Below are positions 35,598-44,181 of a stretch of DNA of 56,086 nucleotides, piece after piece (position 1 is the stretch's first letter; each line of letters starts with the position of its first letter). The DNA comes from Pseudomonas sp. HMWF032 (GTDB lineage Bacteria; Pseudomonadota; Gammaproteobacteria; Pseudomonadales; Pseudomonadaceae): assembly GCF_003060885.1 (NCBI RefSeq), contig NZ_QAIG01000008.1:508657-564742 (forward strand), read 5' to 3'. The notes under the pieces are model-generated. The model was not told the origin of the DNA, made no database searches, and saw only the letters and a program-made list of their open reading frames with translations. A program made the translations under genes and the position numbers.

Positions 35598-36524
35598 ATG
35601 AAAGCCCCCCGCGTAACCCTCGACCAATGGCGCACCCTGCAGGCGGTGGTCGACCACGGCGGCTTTGCCCAAGCGGCCGAAGTGCTGCACCGCTCGCAAT
35701 CCTCGGTCAGCTACACCGTTGCACGCATGCAGGAGCAGCTCGGCGTGCCGCTGCTGCGCATTGATGGACGCAAGGCGGTGCTCACCGAAGCCGGTGATGT
35801 GCTGCTGCGCCGCTCGCGTCAGCTGGTCAAGCAAGCCAGCCAGCTGGAAGACCTGGCGCACCATATGGAGCAGGGCTGGGAAGCCGAAGTGCGCCTGGTG
35901 GTTGATGCCGCCTACCCCAACGCGCGCCTGGTACGGACCCTGACGGCCTTTATGCCGCAAAGCCGTGGTTGCCGGGTGCGCCTGCGCGAAGAAGTGCTAT
36001 CCGGGGTGGAAGAAGTGCTCAAGGATGGCATGGCCGACCTGGCCATCAGCGCGCTGAACATTCCCGGCTTTCTCGGCGTGGAAATGAGCACCGTGGAGTT
36101 TGTCGCCGTCGCCCACCCTGAACACCCGCTGCACCGCCTGCAGCGCGTCGTCACCTTCCAGGATCTGGAAACCCAGATGCAGGTGGTGATCCGCGACTCC
36201 GGCCGCCAGCAGCCGCGCGATGTAGGCTGGCTCGGCGCCGAACAACGCTGGACAGTCGGCAGCCTGGCCACCGCCGCCACCTTTGTCAGCAACGGCCTGG
36301 GCTTTGCCTGGTTGCCGCGCCATCTGATCGAACGCGAGCTCAAGGACGGCCTGCTCAAGCCCCTGCCGCTGGATCAGGGCGGCAGCCGTAACCCACTGTT
36401 CTACCTGTACTCGAACAAAGACAAACCCCTGGGTCCGGCCACGCAGATTCTCGTCGAGCTGATTCAACGTTTCGACTCGGTCACCCTGGATACAGCCTTT
36501 GCTGCACCCCTGCCCCCCACTTGA
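35598..36524 (+). CDS. LysR-family transcriptional regulator
   Basis: A 308-residue LTTR: N-terminal winged helix (TLDQWRTLQAVVDHGGFAQAAEVLHRSQSSVSYTVARMQEQLG pattern, residues about 6-50) and an effector domain with two lobes. It may control the small periplasmic gene that is divergent from it, or the hydrolase 15 bases downstream. Inducer unknown. Confidence 0.92.
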   Translation: MKAPRVTLDQWRTLQAVVDHGGFAQAAEVLHRSQSSVSYTVARMQEQLGVPLLRIDGRKAVLTEAGDVLLRRSRQLVKQASQLEDLAHHMEQGWEAEVRLVVDAAYPNARLVRTLTAFMPQSRGCRVRLREEVLSGVEEVLKDGMADLAISALNIPGFLGVEMSTVEFVAVAHPEHPLHRLQRVVTFQDLETQMQVVIRDSGRQQPRDVGWLGAEQRWTVGSLATAATFVSNGLGFAWLPRHLIERELKDGLLKPLPLDQGGSRNPLFYLYSNKDKPLGPATQILVELIQRFDSVTLDTAFAAPLPPT

Positions 36525-36539
36525 TCTGGAATTCAGCGG

Positions 36540-37352
36540 ATGCCCTATTTCGAACACGACGACTGTCAGTTGCACTACGAAGAATATGGCCGCGGCGCGC
36601 CCGTGCTGCTGGTCCACGGCCTCGGTTCGAGCACCCGCGACTGGGAATACCAGATCCCCGAGTTGGCTCGTCACTACCGGGTTATCGCCCTCGATGTGCG
36701 CGGCCACGGTCGCTCGGACAAACCCCGCGAGCGCTACAGCATTCAAGGTTTTGCCGAGGATGTGGCGGCGCTGATCGAGCACCTGCAGCTGCCACAGGTG
36801 CATCTGGTGGGTATCTCCATGGGCGGCATGATCGGCTTCCAGCTGGGCGTGGATCGCCCCGAACTGCTGAAGAGCCTGTGCATCGTCAACAGCGGCCCGG
36901 AAGTCAAAGCCAAAAGCCTGCGTGATTACGTAGAAATCGCCAAACGCTGGAGCCTGTCGCGCCTGCTCAGCCTCGATACCATTGCCAAAGCCTTAGGCAA
37001 GCTGTTGTTCCCCAAGCCGGAGCAGGAAGAGTTGCGGCAGAAAATTCTCCAACGCTGGCCGCAGAACGACAAACGCGCCTACCTGGCCAGCCTGGACGCG
37101 ATCATCGGCTGGGGCGTGCGGGAACGCCTGACGCGAATCAGCTGTCCGACCTTGGTGGTCACCGCCGACCGCGATTACACCCCGGTGGCGCAGAAGCAGG
37201 CGTATGTCGATGAACTGCCCAATGCCCGCCTGCTGGTGATCGAAGATTCACGCCACGCCACACCGCTGGACCAACCCGAACACTTCAACAGCAGCCTGCT
37301 GACCTTCCTCGCTGAAGTCGAACAGGCCGCGCCCACAGCCAAGCAACAATAA
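36540..37352 (+). CDS. Alpha/beta-fold hydrolase
   Basis: A 270-residue hydrolase with oxyanion motif HGLGSS, nucleophile elbow GISMGG (Ser93), acid in TADRDYTP and His in DSRHATPLDQPE, thus a full catalytic triad. The cap region is helical (residues 125-190). It resembles the enol-lactonase/esterase branch, but the ester or other substrate is not set. It lies in line after the LysR gene and before the cyclophilin, with gaps of 15 and 12 bases, so the three may be one operon. Confidence 0.87.
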   Translation: MPYFEHDDCQLHYEEYGRGAPVLLVHGLGSSTRDWEYQIPELARHYRVIALDVRGHGRSDKPRERYSIQGFAEDVAALIEHLQLPQVHLVGISMGGMIGFQLGVDRPELLKSLCIVNSGPEVKAKSLRDYVEIAKRWSLSRLLSLDTIAKALGKLLFPKPEQEELRQKILQRWPQNDKRAYLASLDAIIGWGVRERLTRISCPTLVVTADRDYTPVAQKQAYVDELPNARLLVIEDSRHATPLDQPEHFNSSLLTFLAEVEQAAPTAKQQ

Positions 37353-37364
37353 GGACCACCCCGC

Positions 37365-37919
37365 ATGTTCAAGACCCTCACCCTCGCCGCCTGCTCCATC
37401 CTGTTTGCCAGCAGCCTGCTGGCCGCAGAAAATCCGAAAGTGCTGCTGACCACCAGCCTTGGGGACATCGAGATCGAACTGAACGCCGAAAAAGCGCCGA
37501 TCAGCACCGCCAATTTCCTCAGCTACGTCGACAGCGGCTACTATGCCGGCACCCAGTTCCACCGCGTGATTCCGGGCTTTATGGTGCAAGGCGGCGGCTT
37601 CGATGCCGACATGCAGCAAAAAGACACCCAGACACCAATCAAGAACGAAGCCGACAACGGCCTGCACAACGTGCGTGGCACCCTGGCCATGGCCCGTACC
37701 CAAGTACGCGACTCGGCCACCAGCCAGTTCTTTATCAACCACAAGGACAACGCCTTCCTCGACCACGGCTCGCGTGACTTCGGTTACGCGGTGTTCGGCA
37801 AGGTGGTGAAGGGGATGGACGTAGTCGACAAGATCGCCCAGGTGCCAACTGCCAACCGTGGCGGCCATCAGAACGTCCCGCGTGAGCCGGTGCTGATCAC
37901 CGCCGCCAAACGCCTGTAA
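37365..37919 (+). CDS. ppiA: Periplasmic cyclophilin-type peptidyl-prolyl isomerase
   Basis: A 184-residue cyclophilin with signal peptide ([20 protein letters not shown]), so it helps fold periplasmic proteins. The catalytic Arg is in [15 protein letters not shown], followed by the [20 protein letters not shown] segment (Gln and Phe of the active site) and [15 protein letters not shown]. Typical of PpiA. A hairpin follows the stop. Confidence 0.92.
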   Translation: MFKTLTLAACSILFASSLLAAENPKVLLTTSLGDIEIELNAEKAPISTANFLSYVDSGYYAGTQFHRVIPGFMVQGGGFDADMQQKDTQTPIKNEADNGLHNVRGTLAMARTQVRDSATSQFFINHKDNAFLDHGSRDFGYAVFGKVVKGMDVVDKIAQVPTANRGGHQNVPREPVLITAAKRL

Positions 37920-37930
37920 ACCTGTTCAAC

Positions 37931-37956
37931 CGGCTGGGTAGCCCGCTGCCCAGCCG
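37931..37956. terminator. Hairpin between ppiA and mgtC-like gene
   Basis: CGGCTGGG pairs with CCCAGCCG (37949-37956) around a ten-base loop. The convergent genes end on each side. No T-run. Confidence 0.5.
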
Positions 37957-38697
37957 TCAGTTGCGCGCATGAGTCATCTGAAACTTCGCCACCCCGTCCA
38001 ACTGCGCCAACTCATCAGCCATATCGCTGATCCGCGCACTCTTCTGCCCATCGACTGCCACCGCAACAAAGCGCCACTCCAGCTGCCCATGCTCGTAGCT
38101 CACACTGAACGAACCACCGGCGATCACATAACCGCGCTCGCGGGCAATGCGCCGCAGTGTGTTTTCTTCAGGCCGGACAAATCCCGGTGCAAAACGCAGC
38201 ACAATGGCAATGGCCGGCCGCGATGGCAGCCGCGCCTCCAACTTGGCGCCCCACATCATCAGCCCGGCGGAAATCAGACTGAGCAGCAAGGCCGCCCAGT
38301 AAAACCCGACGCCAACCAGCACACCAATTGCTGAAGAGGCCCAGATTGAGGCCGCGGTGGTCAGGCCGCTGATGCTCATGCCATCTTTCATGATCAACCC
38401 GGCACCGAGAAAACCAATACCAGTGACCACGCCCTGAATCACCCGCGTGGGATCAACCCCTGCCAACGAGTGATCGCCCAACCAGTGCTGCGGGTACACG
38501 CACAACACCGTCAATGCACAGGACGCCATGCAGACCATGCCATAAATACGCATGCCTGCTGCACGCACATGGTAGGAGCGCTCATAACCCACCAGCAGCC
38601 CCAGCAGCAGCGCACCCAGCATATTCAGAAACAGGGTCAGGTTGACCGCCACGCCGGGCAGCAGCCAGAGCTGATCGACTAGGGCCAATACACTCAC
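37957..38697 (-). CDS. MgtC/SapB-family membrane protein
   Basis: From GTG 38697 (GAGG six bases upstream) it has 246 residues. Five membrane helices include the MgtC signature LLGLLVGYERS, MRIYGMVCMASCALT, GVVTGIGFLGAGLIMKDG and GLTTAASIWASSAIGVLVG. The C-terminal 90 residues form an ACT-like cytoplasmic domain. Family members act in low magnesium and intracellular survival, probably by modulating P-type ATPases or ATP synthase. The ORF is open far upstream, but that part has no family match. Confidence 0.88.
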   Translation of the reverse strand: MSVLALVDQLWLLPGVAVNLTLFLNMLGALLLGLLVGYERSYHVRAAGMRIYGMVCMASCALTVLCVYPQHWLGDHSLAGVDPTRVIQGVVTGIGFLGAGLIMKDGMSISGLTTAASIWASSAIGVLVGVGFYWAALLLSLISAGLMMWGAKLEARLPSRPAIAIVLRFAPGFVRPEENTLRRIARERGYVIAGGSFSVSYEHGQLEWRFVAVAVDGQKSARISDMADELAQLDGVAKFQMTHARN

Positions 38698-38770
38698 CAC
38701 ACACCTCGCGCAGCAGCGAACATGCTCTGAGCGTAGTTGCCGCTCCACTAAACTGCGCGAGCCAGCGACA

Positions 38771-39892
38771 CTATTGGCGGTACGGCAGCAGCTCGCGTGC
38801 CTGTTCGGCGTAGCCGCGCACGCCGTACTGTTCTTCAGCGAGGAAGTTCGCCACGGCCGCACGCAGGCCGGGGTGGCAGAGGTAGTGCCAGGAGTGGGTG
38901 ATGACCGGTTCAAAGCCGCGAATCAGCTTGTGCTCGCCCTGGGCACCGGCGTCGAAGCGGTGCAGGCCATTGGCGATGGCAAAGTCCATACCCTGGTAGA
39001 AACAGGTTTCGAAATGCAGCCGATCAAACTCCGCCAGACAACCCCAGTAGCGGCCATACAGGCTGTCGCCGCCGACCAGGCTAAAGGCCATGGCCACAGG
39101 TCTACCAGCCTGATGAGCGAGCACCACGCGGATCATCTCAGGCACGCACTCGGCCAACAGACTAAAGAAGGCGCGCGTCAGATAGGGTGACTGGCCGCGC
39201 ACACGGTAGGTGTTGGCGTAACACAGGTAGACGAAATCCCACTCCAGCTCACTGAGCTGATGGCCCTCACGCCAGTCAAACGCGATGCCCTGCCCCGCCA
39301 CCTGCTCACGCTCCTTGCGCATCTGTTTGCGCTTACGCGAACTGAGTGCATCGAGAAAATCCTGAAAATCCCGGTAGCCACGATTACGCCAGTGAAACTG
39401 ACAGCCGAGGCGCTGCAACCAGCCATCACGGCCCTGCAGCAGCGCATTTTCGGCCTCGGAGGTGAAGTTGATATGCAGGCTCGACAGACCCTGTTGTTCC
39501 AGCCCGGCGCAGAGGCCATCGAGCAGCTGTCCAACCGCCTCAGATGCGCCTAACAGGCGCTGACCGGTAACCGGAGAGAAGGGAATTGCACCGAGCAGCT
39601 TGGGGTAATAGTCGATGCCGGCGCGGTAGCAGGCATCCGCCCAGCCATGATCGAACACGTACTCGCCATAGGAGTGGCTTTTCACATACCCCGGCATGGC
39701 GGCCAGTAATTGTCCCCGCGCATCGAGCAACGCCGCATGGGCCGGCTGCCAGCCAGTGCGCCCACCCACACTGCCGCTGTCTTCCAGTGCCGCGAGAAAA
39801 GCATGGCGCAAGAACGGCTGCGTATCTGCCAGCAGGCCATCCCACTGGCTGGCGGCAATGTCATGGATGGAATTCAGGTAGGTCGGCAACAT
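38771..39892 (-). CDS. FemAB/GNAT-like acyltransferase (COG3146)
   Basis: A 373-residue protein of the DUF482 GNAT family. Diagnostic parts are MPGYVKSHSYGEYVFDHGWA, INFTSEAENALL, QFHWRNRGYRDFQDFL, KRKQMRKEREQV, YGRYWGCLAEFDRLHFETCFYQGMDFAI patterns and the C-terminal GAQGEHKLIRGFEP. The double-GNAT architecture is like the Fem peptide-bond formers, but the acceptor is not known. The start is set at ATG 39892; an upstream start (39997) would add about 35 residues without family match. Confidence 0.85.
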   Translation of the reverse strand: MLPTYLNSIHDIAASQWDGLLADTQPFLRHAFLAALEDSGSVGGRTGWQPAHAALLDARGQLLAAMPGYVKSHSYGEYVFDHGWADACYRAGIDYYPKLLGAIPFSPVTGQRLLGASEAVGQLLDGLCAGLEQQGLSSLHINFTSEAENALLQGRDGWLQRLGCQFHWRNRGYRDFQDFLDALSSRKRKQMRKEREQVAGQGIAFDWREGHQLSELEWDFVYLCYANTYRVRGQSPYLTRAFFSLLAECVPEMIRVVLAHQAGRPVAMAFSLVGGDSLYGRYWGCLAEFDRLHFETCFYQGMDFAIANGLHRFDAGAQGEHKLIRGFEPVITHSWHYLCHPGLRAAVANFLAEEQYGVRGYAEQARELLPYRQ

Positions 39893-40065
39893 GGGCGGCT
39901 CAGTCAGGTCTGTCGCGGTCAGACAAAGCTGCACTATAGCCGCCAGGCTGATTAGCAGACAGCATTGCGGCCGTGGGCCGCCGGCGTCAATCGACACTCA
40001 ATCGTCATCAGGCTGTCACCAAGCACAGCGAAAATCTCTTGCCAACTTCCTAGGGAGGGAATTCG

Positions 40066-40635
40066 ATGTCCGTCAAAAACACCATCAAACCTTTATCCAT
40101 CGCCTTATTGGCTGCGTGCATCAGTGCCTGCAGCAGCTACTCGGCAGCCCCGGCAGCCAAAACAGAAGCCAGCCTGAATAACGAAGACTGGTATCAGGTT
40201 CGTACTGAAGAACAGCTGTTCCTGTTTGATGACTACAAGGTTTATCGCGACTTCCTGGTCAGCGGTACTGCACCGGTCATCAAAGACCTCGGTGAAAAAG
40301 ACAAGCATGGGCAGAACATTATCCTGGCTCTGCGCGCTGAGGACTCCAGCAAGAAGCTGGAAGATATTTCTGCTTACCGCTTCCTGCGCCAGAACCTGCC
40401 GCCAGCTGGCAAGTTCTATGGTGAAATCCGCCAGGAAGGCGTGATTTTCGTGGGTCAGCGCTATGGTGACATGGTCGATCTGAACAATATCGGCGAACCT
40501 ATCTTTCGCCACACCGAGATTGCCAGCGGCCCTAAGGGTGAGCGGGTGATCTACCTGATGCAAAAAGAAGAAAAGAAACCAGAAGCCCTGATCAAACAGT
40601 TCCAGCTGAACTACGGCATCACCCCTGCCAGCTAA
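40066..40635 (+). CDS. Lipoprotein of unknown function
   Basis: A 189-residue protein. AGGGAGGG lies before ATG 40066. The signal peptide ends in a lipobox-like CISAC at Cys22 followed by SS, so outer-membrane sorting is expected. The mature chain is mixed charged, with WYQVRTEEQLFLFDDYKVYRDFLVSG and RHTEIASGPKGERVIYLMQKEE; no Cys, no known domain. Monocistronic by its context. Confidence 0.72.
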   Translation: MSVKNTIKPLSIALLAACISACSSYSAAPAAKTEASLNNEDWYQVRTEEQLFLFDDYKVYRDFLVSGTAPVIKDLGEKDKHGQNIILALRAEDSSKKLEDISAYRFLRQNLPPAGKFYGEIRQEGVIFVGQRYGDMVDLNNIGEPIFRHTEIASGPKGERVIYLMQKEEKKPEALIKQFQLNYGITPAS

Positions 40636-40646
40636 TCAGGCTGACT

Positions 40647-40669
40647 TGGCAGCGGGCAATCCGCTGCCA
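40647..40669 (+). terminator. Hairpin after lipoprotein gene
   Basis: TGGCAGCGG pairs with CCGCTGCCA around a five-base loop, 12 bases after the stop. No T-tract. Confidence 0.5.
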
Positions 40670-41204
40670 GACCTTCGTTACCGCACTCTCGCTTAATCCC
40701 CCCTTCACCTGTCGCACCTGCCTGCTGCGGACTAACTGCGCCTCCGCTCTCCTACATCCTGCCGCTTAAGTCCTCACCCCATTTAACGCCTGACAATACT
40801 GCTGCACGCGCCGATGAGCCTGGCAACATCGACTGCTGGCAAAACGTAATGATGTTGTCAGCGGCGGTCGGCCGAGAAATACCGGCGACATGTAGTCGTT
40901 GGGGCGATTGTCTCTAGGTTTATCGGGACGAGCAGCAATGCGGGTCAGCGTCTGCAGCTTGCCAAGCTGACGAGCGATACACCTGTTGTTCGAACTCCCG
41001 GCAATCACGTCGTTTTATCACCGAGTTGCCTTCGACCAGCTCAAGAAAGCTGGGCCGGTGGGCAGTGACCGCCGAACACCGGACGGGAGAAATCAATCTG
41101 CCTTTCGGGGTGCTCAAAGAGTTGGCGTGTCGGACTCGTAAATACAGGCAGCATGTCCGTCCGCAGCCGCCAGTTCATTAACCCACGTATTTATTGCAGA
41201 GCAT

Positions 41205-41230
41205 AAAAAAGCCCCGCACGCGGCGGGGCT
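41205..41230 (-). terminator. Rho-independent terminator of the porin gene
   Basis: Read on the minus strand, AGCCCCGC and GCGGGGCT form an 8-bp stem followed by a run of six T (41210-41205). It is the expected distance after the porin stop. Confidence 0.9.
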
Positions 41231-41265
41231 ATAAAAAGGAGCAGCTAAGACGTAATTACAGCGTA

Positions 41266-42603
41266 TTAGAAAACGTATTGCGCGCGCAGCGAGATGGCAT
41301 TACCGCTGTCATCATCATCGCCTGCCGCGAAACGGCCGGTCTGCAGTTTGACAGTGTCATCGTCAGTCGAAGTCATCAGGTAGTTAGCCGACACCTTGAC
41401 TGCTTCGTTGACATACCAGTTCACACCCAGGGTGTGGATCTTGGCTTCCGTCTCGTCAATCGCCACACCACCGACAGTTGCCATGATGTCGTCATCCTGA
41501 ACATTCAGGTTTTCATAGCGATAGAAGACTTCCCACGCGCCAGTCTGCTTATTGCTCGGTTTGATGGCGTCAAACTTGGCACCGTCGAGTTTGTAGATGC
41601 GCGACTCACCGGTAAGGGTGTAGGCAAACTGCATGTTATAGCCGGTCGCTTCACGATCACCGTTAGTGCGGAAGCCACTCATATTGCGCTTGAGGTATTC
41701 GCTCTGCACAGAGAACGGACCGGTCATGTAGGCAAATTCAAGCCCTACAACCGCATCATCCTCAAAGCCGGCAGCATCGCTGTTACCCAAGGTCAATGCG
41801 CCCGAGTTCACGCTGGTGGAGTTCTCGGTCACACCACGTGCACCCAGACGAGACGTGATGGAGCCGTTGAACTTGGTGCCATCGCCTTCGTTGCCGTAGC
41901 TACGCTTGGCGTAATCCAGACCGAAGTGCAAAACCTGGGTTTCGCTGACGATGGGAGCGAACACACCACGAGTGAAGAAGCTGTTTACGTCTTTGCCGTC
42001 TTCATCTTCGAGGCTGTTGCTGGAATCTTGCTGCTGAATGCTGGCCGAACCATAGAACATCCCGGCGGTAGTACCACTAACCTGAATGCCCATGCCGGTT
42101 TCATGATCGGTAGTCCAAGGAGCCAGTTCAAGAATCGCCGAACGCTCTTTGGCGGTTACCCACTTGGAGCTGGTGGCTTTTTCCAGGCTGTAATCCGGAT
42201 CGAAACGGCCGATACGGATATTGATCGGCGAGAAGCCGGTGTAAGTAACGCTGGCTTCATCAAACTTGTTGCTGCCGCTGCGGTTGTCACCGAAGTCGAC
42301 GTTCATCTGGTATTTCCAGTCTTTGTAGTTACCACCAAACTCCAGCTGGGCACGGCGCAGATAGGCTTCGTTACCGGCTTCATTGTTGGTGGTGTAGAAG
42401 CCGTCGAAGTGATCAAAGTCCGCCTGGATACGACCGCCCAGCTTGAAGCTGTATTGCTTGTCGGTGGTGGCGACTTCCAGACCGCTCTTGGTCTTGATAA
42501 CGATGTCGGTGCCGTCAGTGGTTACGGTACCTGCGAAAGCCTGGGCGGAAACGGCCAGAGCCAGGGCGCTGGCTGCGAAACCGGCGAAGTGCTTACGGAT
42601 CAT
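41266..42603 (-). CDS. Phosphate-selective porin, OprP/OprO family
   Basis: A 445-residue outer-membrane beta-barrel with signal peptide (cut near AQAFA) and C-terminal aromatic (ending QYVF). Strand alternation, KLGGRIQADFDHFDGFY, YLRRAQLEFGGNYKDWKYQMNVDFG and RIGRFDPDYSLEKATSSKW are family markers; OprP is a trimeric phosphate channel and OprO is pyrophosphate-selective. Selectivity cannot be decided here: the arginine ladder would need alignment. ATG 42603 has GGGGA seven bases upstream. Confidence 0.9.
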   Translation of the reverse strand: MIRKHFAGFAASALALAVSAQAFAGTVTTDGTDIVIKTKSGLEVATTDKQYSFKLGGRIQADFDHFDGFYTTNNEAGNEAYLRRAQLEFGGNYKDWKYQMNVDFGDNRSGSNKFDEASVTYTGFSPINIRIGRFDPDYSLEKATSSKWVTAKERSAILELAPWTTDHETGMGIQVSGTTAGMFYGSASIQQQDSSNSLEDEDGKDVNSFFTRGVFAPIVSETQVLHFGLDYAKRSYGNEGDGTKFNGSITSRLGARGVTENSTSVNSGALTLGNSDAAGFEDDAVVGLEFAYMTGPFSVQSEYLKRNMSGFRTNGDREATGYNMQFAYTLTGESRIYKLDGAKFDAIKPSNKQTGAWEVFYRYENLNVQDDDIMATVGGVAIDETEAKIHTLGVNWYVNEAVKVSANYLMTSTDDDTVKLQTGRFAAGDDDDSGNAISLRAQYVF

Positions 42604-42710
42604 CAAAGATTCCCCTATTGGTCTTTAGTGTTGAAAACACCCGAGCGTCTGGGCTCGTTCGTGCTGGGGGGAATCTTGGCTACGGGATATTTCAGCTCGG
42701 TTGCCGATAT

Positions 42711-42728
42711 ATAAAGATTTGATTACAG
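42711..42728 (-). promoter_or_regulatory. Possible weak Pho box before the porin gene
   Basis: CTGTAATCAAATCTTTAT on the minus strand, about 108 bases before the porin ATG, resembles the PhoB consensus of two CTGTCAT-type 7-mers spaced by four bases, agreeing at about 11 of 18 positions. Phosphate control fits the family, but the match is weak. Confidence 0.25.
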
Positions 42729-42794
42729 CGGAACTTTTTACTTCTTACGCCTATAAGCAGCTGAGAACTGCTCCAACCCCGCGCTTAGCCAACC

Positions 42795-42818
42795 GTGCGC
42801 CACCCTGCAGTGGCGCAC
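42795..42818 (-). terminator. Hairpin at the end of the hvf operon
   Basis: GTGCGCCA and TGGCGCAC pair around an eight-base loop, eleven bases after the DoxX stop on the minus strand. No T-run. Confidence 0.45.
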
Positions 42819-42828
42819 TGTATTCGGC

Positions 42829-43428
42829 TCAAGGCTGCTTACGCAGAGCCTTGGCCAGCCAATAGTCGAGGCTCAACCAACGCCCGGCACCGCTGAAGAA
42901 CAGCGCCACCAGCATCACCAAGTAGGTGGCGGCAAACTCGATACCGTTGTTCAGCACCACCAGCTTGCCGCTGCTGGTCAGCCAGTCGTAATTGCCGTGC
43001 TGTTTGAGCAGCTCACGGGCACGCTCGAGCTTGTCCACCGCCGCCATGACCCGCTCATTGGCGAACGGTGCGCTGGCATCGGCAATCGCCTGCCAGCCGT
43101 AGGGCAGGTGCACGGCGAAGATCGCCACCAACATGGTGACGATCAGCGGAATACTGACCCAGCGCACCGCCAGGCCGAACAACAGCAGCAGCGCCCCGCC
43201 CGTCTCGGTGAGCGCTGCAGCCCAAGCCAACAGCTCAGGAAATGGTAGGCCCAGGCCCCAATCCGGGTTACCGAACCAGGCGGCGGTGGCGTCGATGTCC
43301 GCCAGCTTGTGCATGCCGGCCATCCAGAACACGGGCACCAAGTACAGGCGCAGCAATAACGGGCCGAGAAAACCCAGACAACGGGTAGCGTCCAGGGCAT
43401 CCTGGAGACGATTGAAAAAGCTCAGCAT
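42829..43428 (-). CDS. DoxX-family membrane protein of the hvf operon
   Basis: A 199-residue inner-membrane protein with four helices. The family signature LLLRLYLVPVFWMAGMHKL, ALTETGGALLLLFGL and VAIFAVHLPYGWQA are present. GGAG lies seven bases before ATG 43428. DoxX members commonly close MNIO/DUF2063 gene sets; whether it moves electrons, exports the peptide or supports metal entry is not known. It is 45 bases after hvfC in the same direction, so it belongs to the operon. Confidence 0.88.
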   Translation of the reverse strand: MLSFFNRLQDALDATRCLGFLGPLLLRLYLVPVFWMAGMHKLADIDATAAWFGNPDWGLGLPFPELLAWAAALTETGGALLLLFGLAVRWVSIPLIVTMLVAIFAVHLPYGWQAIADASAPFANERVMAAVDKLERARELLKQHGNYDWLTSSGKLVVLNNGIEFAATYLVMLVALFFSGAGRWLSLDYWLAKALRKQP

Positions 43429-43473
43429 GGGACATCTCCGCAGGTCGACACCGAGGGTGCCGTGATCAAGTGA

Positions 43474-44181
43474 TTAGGTAATGGAGGAATACCAGATTTC
43501 CTGGCGGCACCACTCCGCCAGCAGGTCATGGGCGTTGCTGAAGTACTGCGTATCAGCGCTCAGTCCATGCTGCTGGGCCAAAGCCAACAACGCGGCGTCA
43601 ACGGCTTCACCAGCCTGCAGGCGTGTCGCCAACTGATAGGCAAAGGGGCTGATTTGCATAAAGCGCACCCTATCCTGCCCATCGCGCCAGACCAGCAAAC
43701 ACGTCGGCTCGTCCGGCGGCGTTGTCGGCTGGAAATCGCCACCAATGCGCTGCACCGGCCACTGATAGGCCAACGGCCAGGCTAGGGGCGACCAACCCTG
43801 CGCAGGCAGCTCGGCCTCGCTAACATCCAGCGCCAGCTCAACCCACTCGTAATGCGCCAGTTCGAGGATAAACGGCGGATCGCCGGCCTCGGCGACATAG
43901 CCCTGCTGCAACCAGGCGAGAAACTCCTGGCTGATCTGCAAGAAATACGGCGTGCGTGCCGGGTGCTCGGCGATAAAACTGCGCACCAAACGCTGCCAAC
44001 GACTGGCCTCGATCAGCCGGTGCAGCACCGGAAAAGCGCCGCTGATAAAGCCTTCAATATTGTTGAAGAACAGCGCTTCATACACTGCCATCCGCTCGGC
44101 CGTAATGCCCTCCAGCAAGGGCTGCGCTGCCGGTTGGCGAATACGCGCGGCAAACGCGCACTGTGCGTCAACGCCCCTCAT
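43474..44181 (-). CDS. hvfC: HvfC/BufC: DUF2063 partner of the MNIO enzyme
   Basis: A 235-residue protein of the DUF2063 family, the recognition and delivery partner for DUF692 enzymes. RMAVYEALFFNNIEGFISGAFPVLHRLI, FIAEHPARTPYFLQISQEFLAWL and the second-domain WPLAYQWPVQRI are the typical motifs. In known systems it brings the precursor leader to the enzyme. ATGA overlap with hvfB (44178-44181) means tight translational coupling and equal amounts. Confidence 0.92.
   Translation of the reverse strand: MRGVDAQCAFAARIRQPAAQPLLEGITAERMAVYEALFFNNIEGFISGAFPVLHRLIEASRWQRLVRSFIAEHPARTPYFLQISQEFLAWLQQGYVAEAGDPPFILELAHYEWVELALDVSEAELPAQGWSPLAWPLAYQWPVQRIGGDFQPTTPPDEPTCLLVWRDGQDRVRFMQISPFAYQLATRLQAGEAVDAALLALAQQHGLSADTQYFSNAHDLLAEWCRQEIWYSSIT

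Larger units (their letters stand above)
40636..41265. other. 630-bp region with no intact gene
   Basis: I see two structures only: a hairpin at 40647-40669 after the lipoprotein gene, and the porin terminator at 41205-41230. Between them, reading frames are short and lack ribosome sites or family motifs. GC content is like the neighbours and stop codons are scattered, which suggests a decayed gene or long spacer. I could not match it to a transposase. Confidence 0.45.

Noticed and set aside
37957..38913. Longer MgtC ORF (318 codons)
   Set aside because: The first 72 codons lack family match; GTG 38697 has GAGG at proper spacing.
40700..41160. Insertion-sequence remnant
   Set aside because: No inverted ends, target duplication or transposase motif could be found.
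41194..42714. 506-codon plus-strand ORF
   Set aside because: Antisense to the porin and running through its terminator and signal peptide; no ribosome site or domain.
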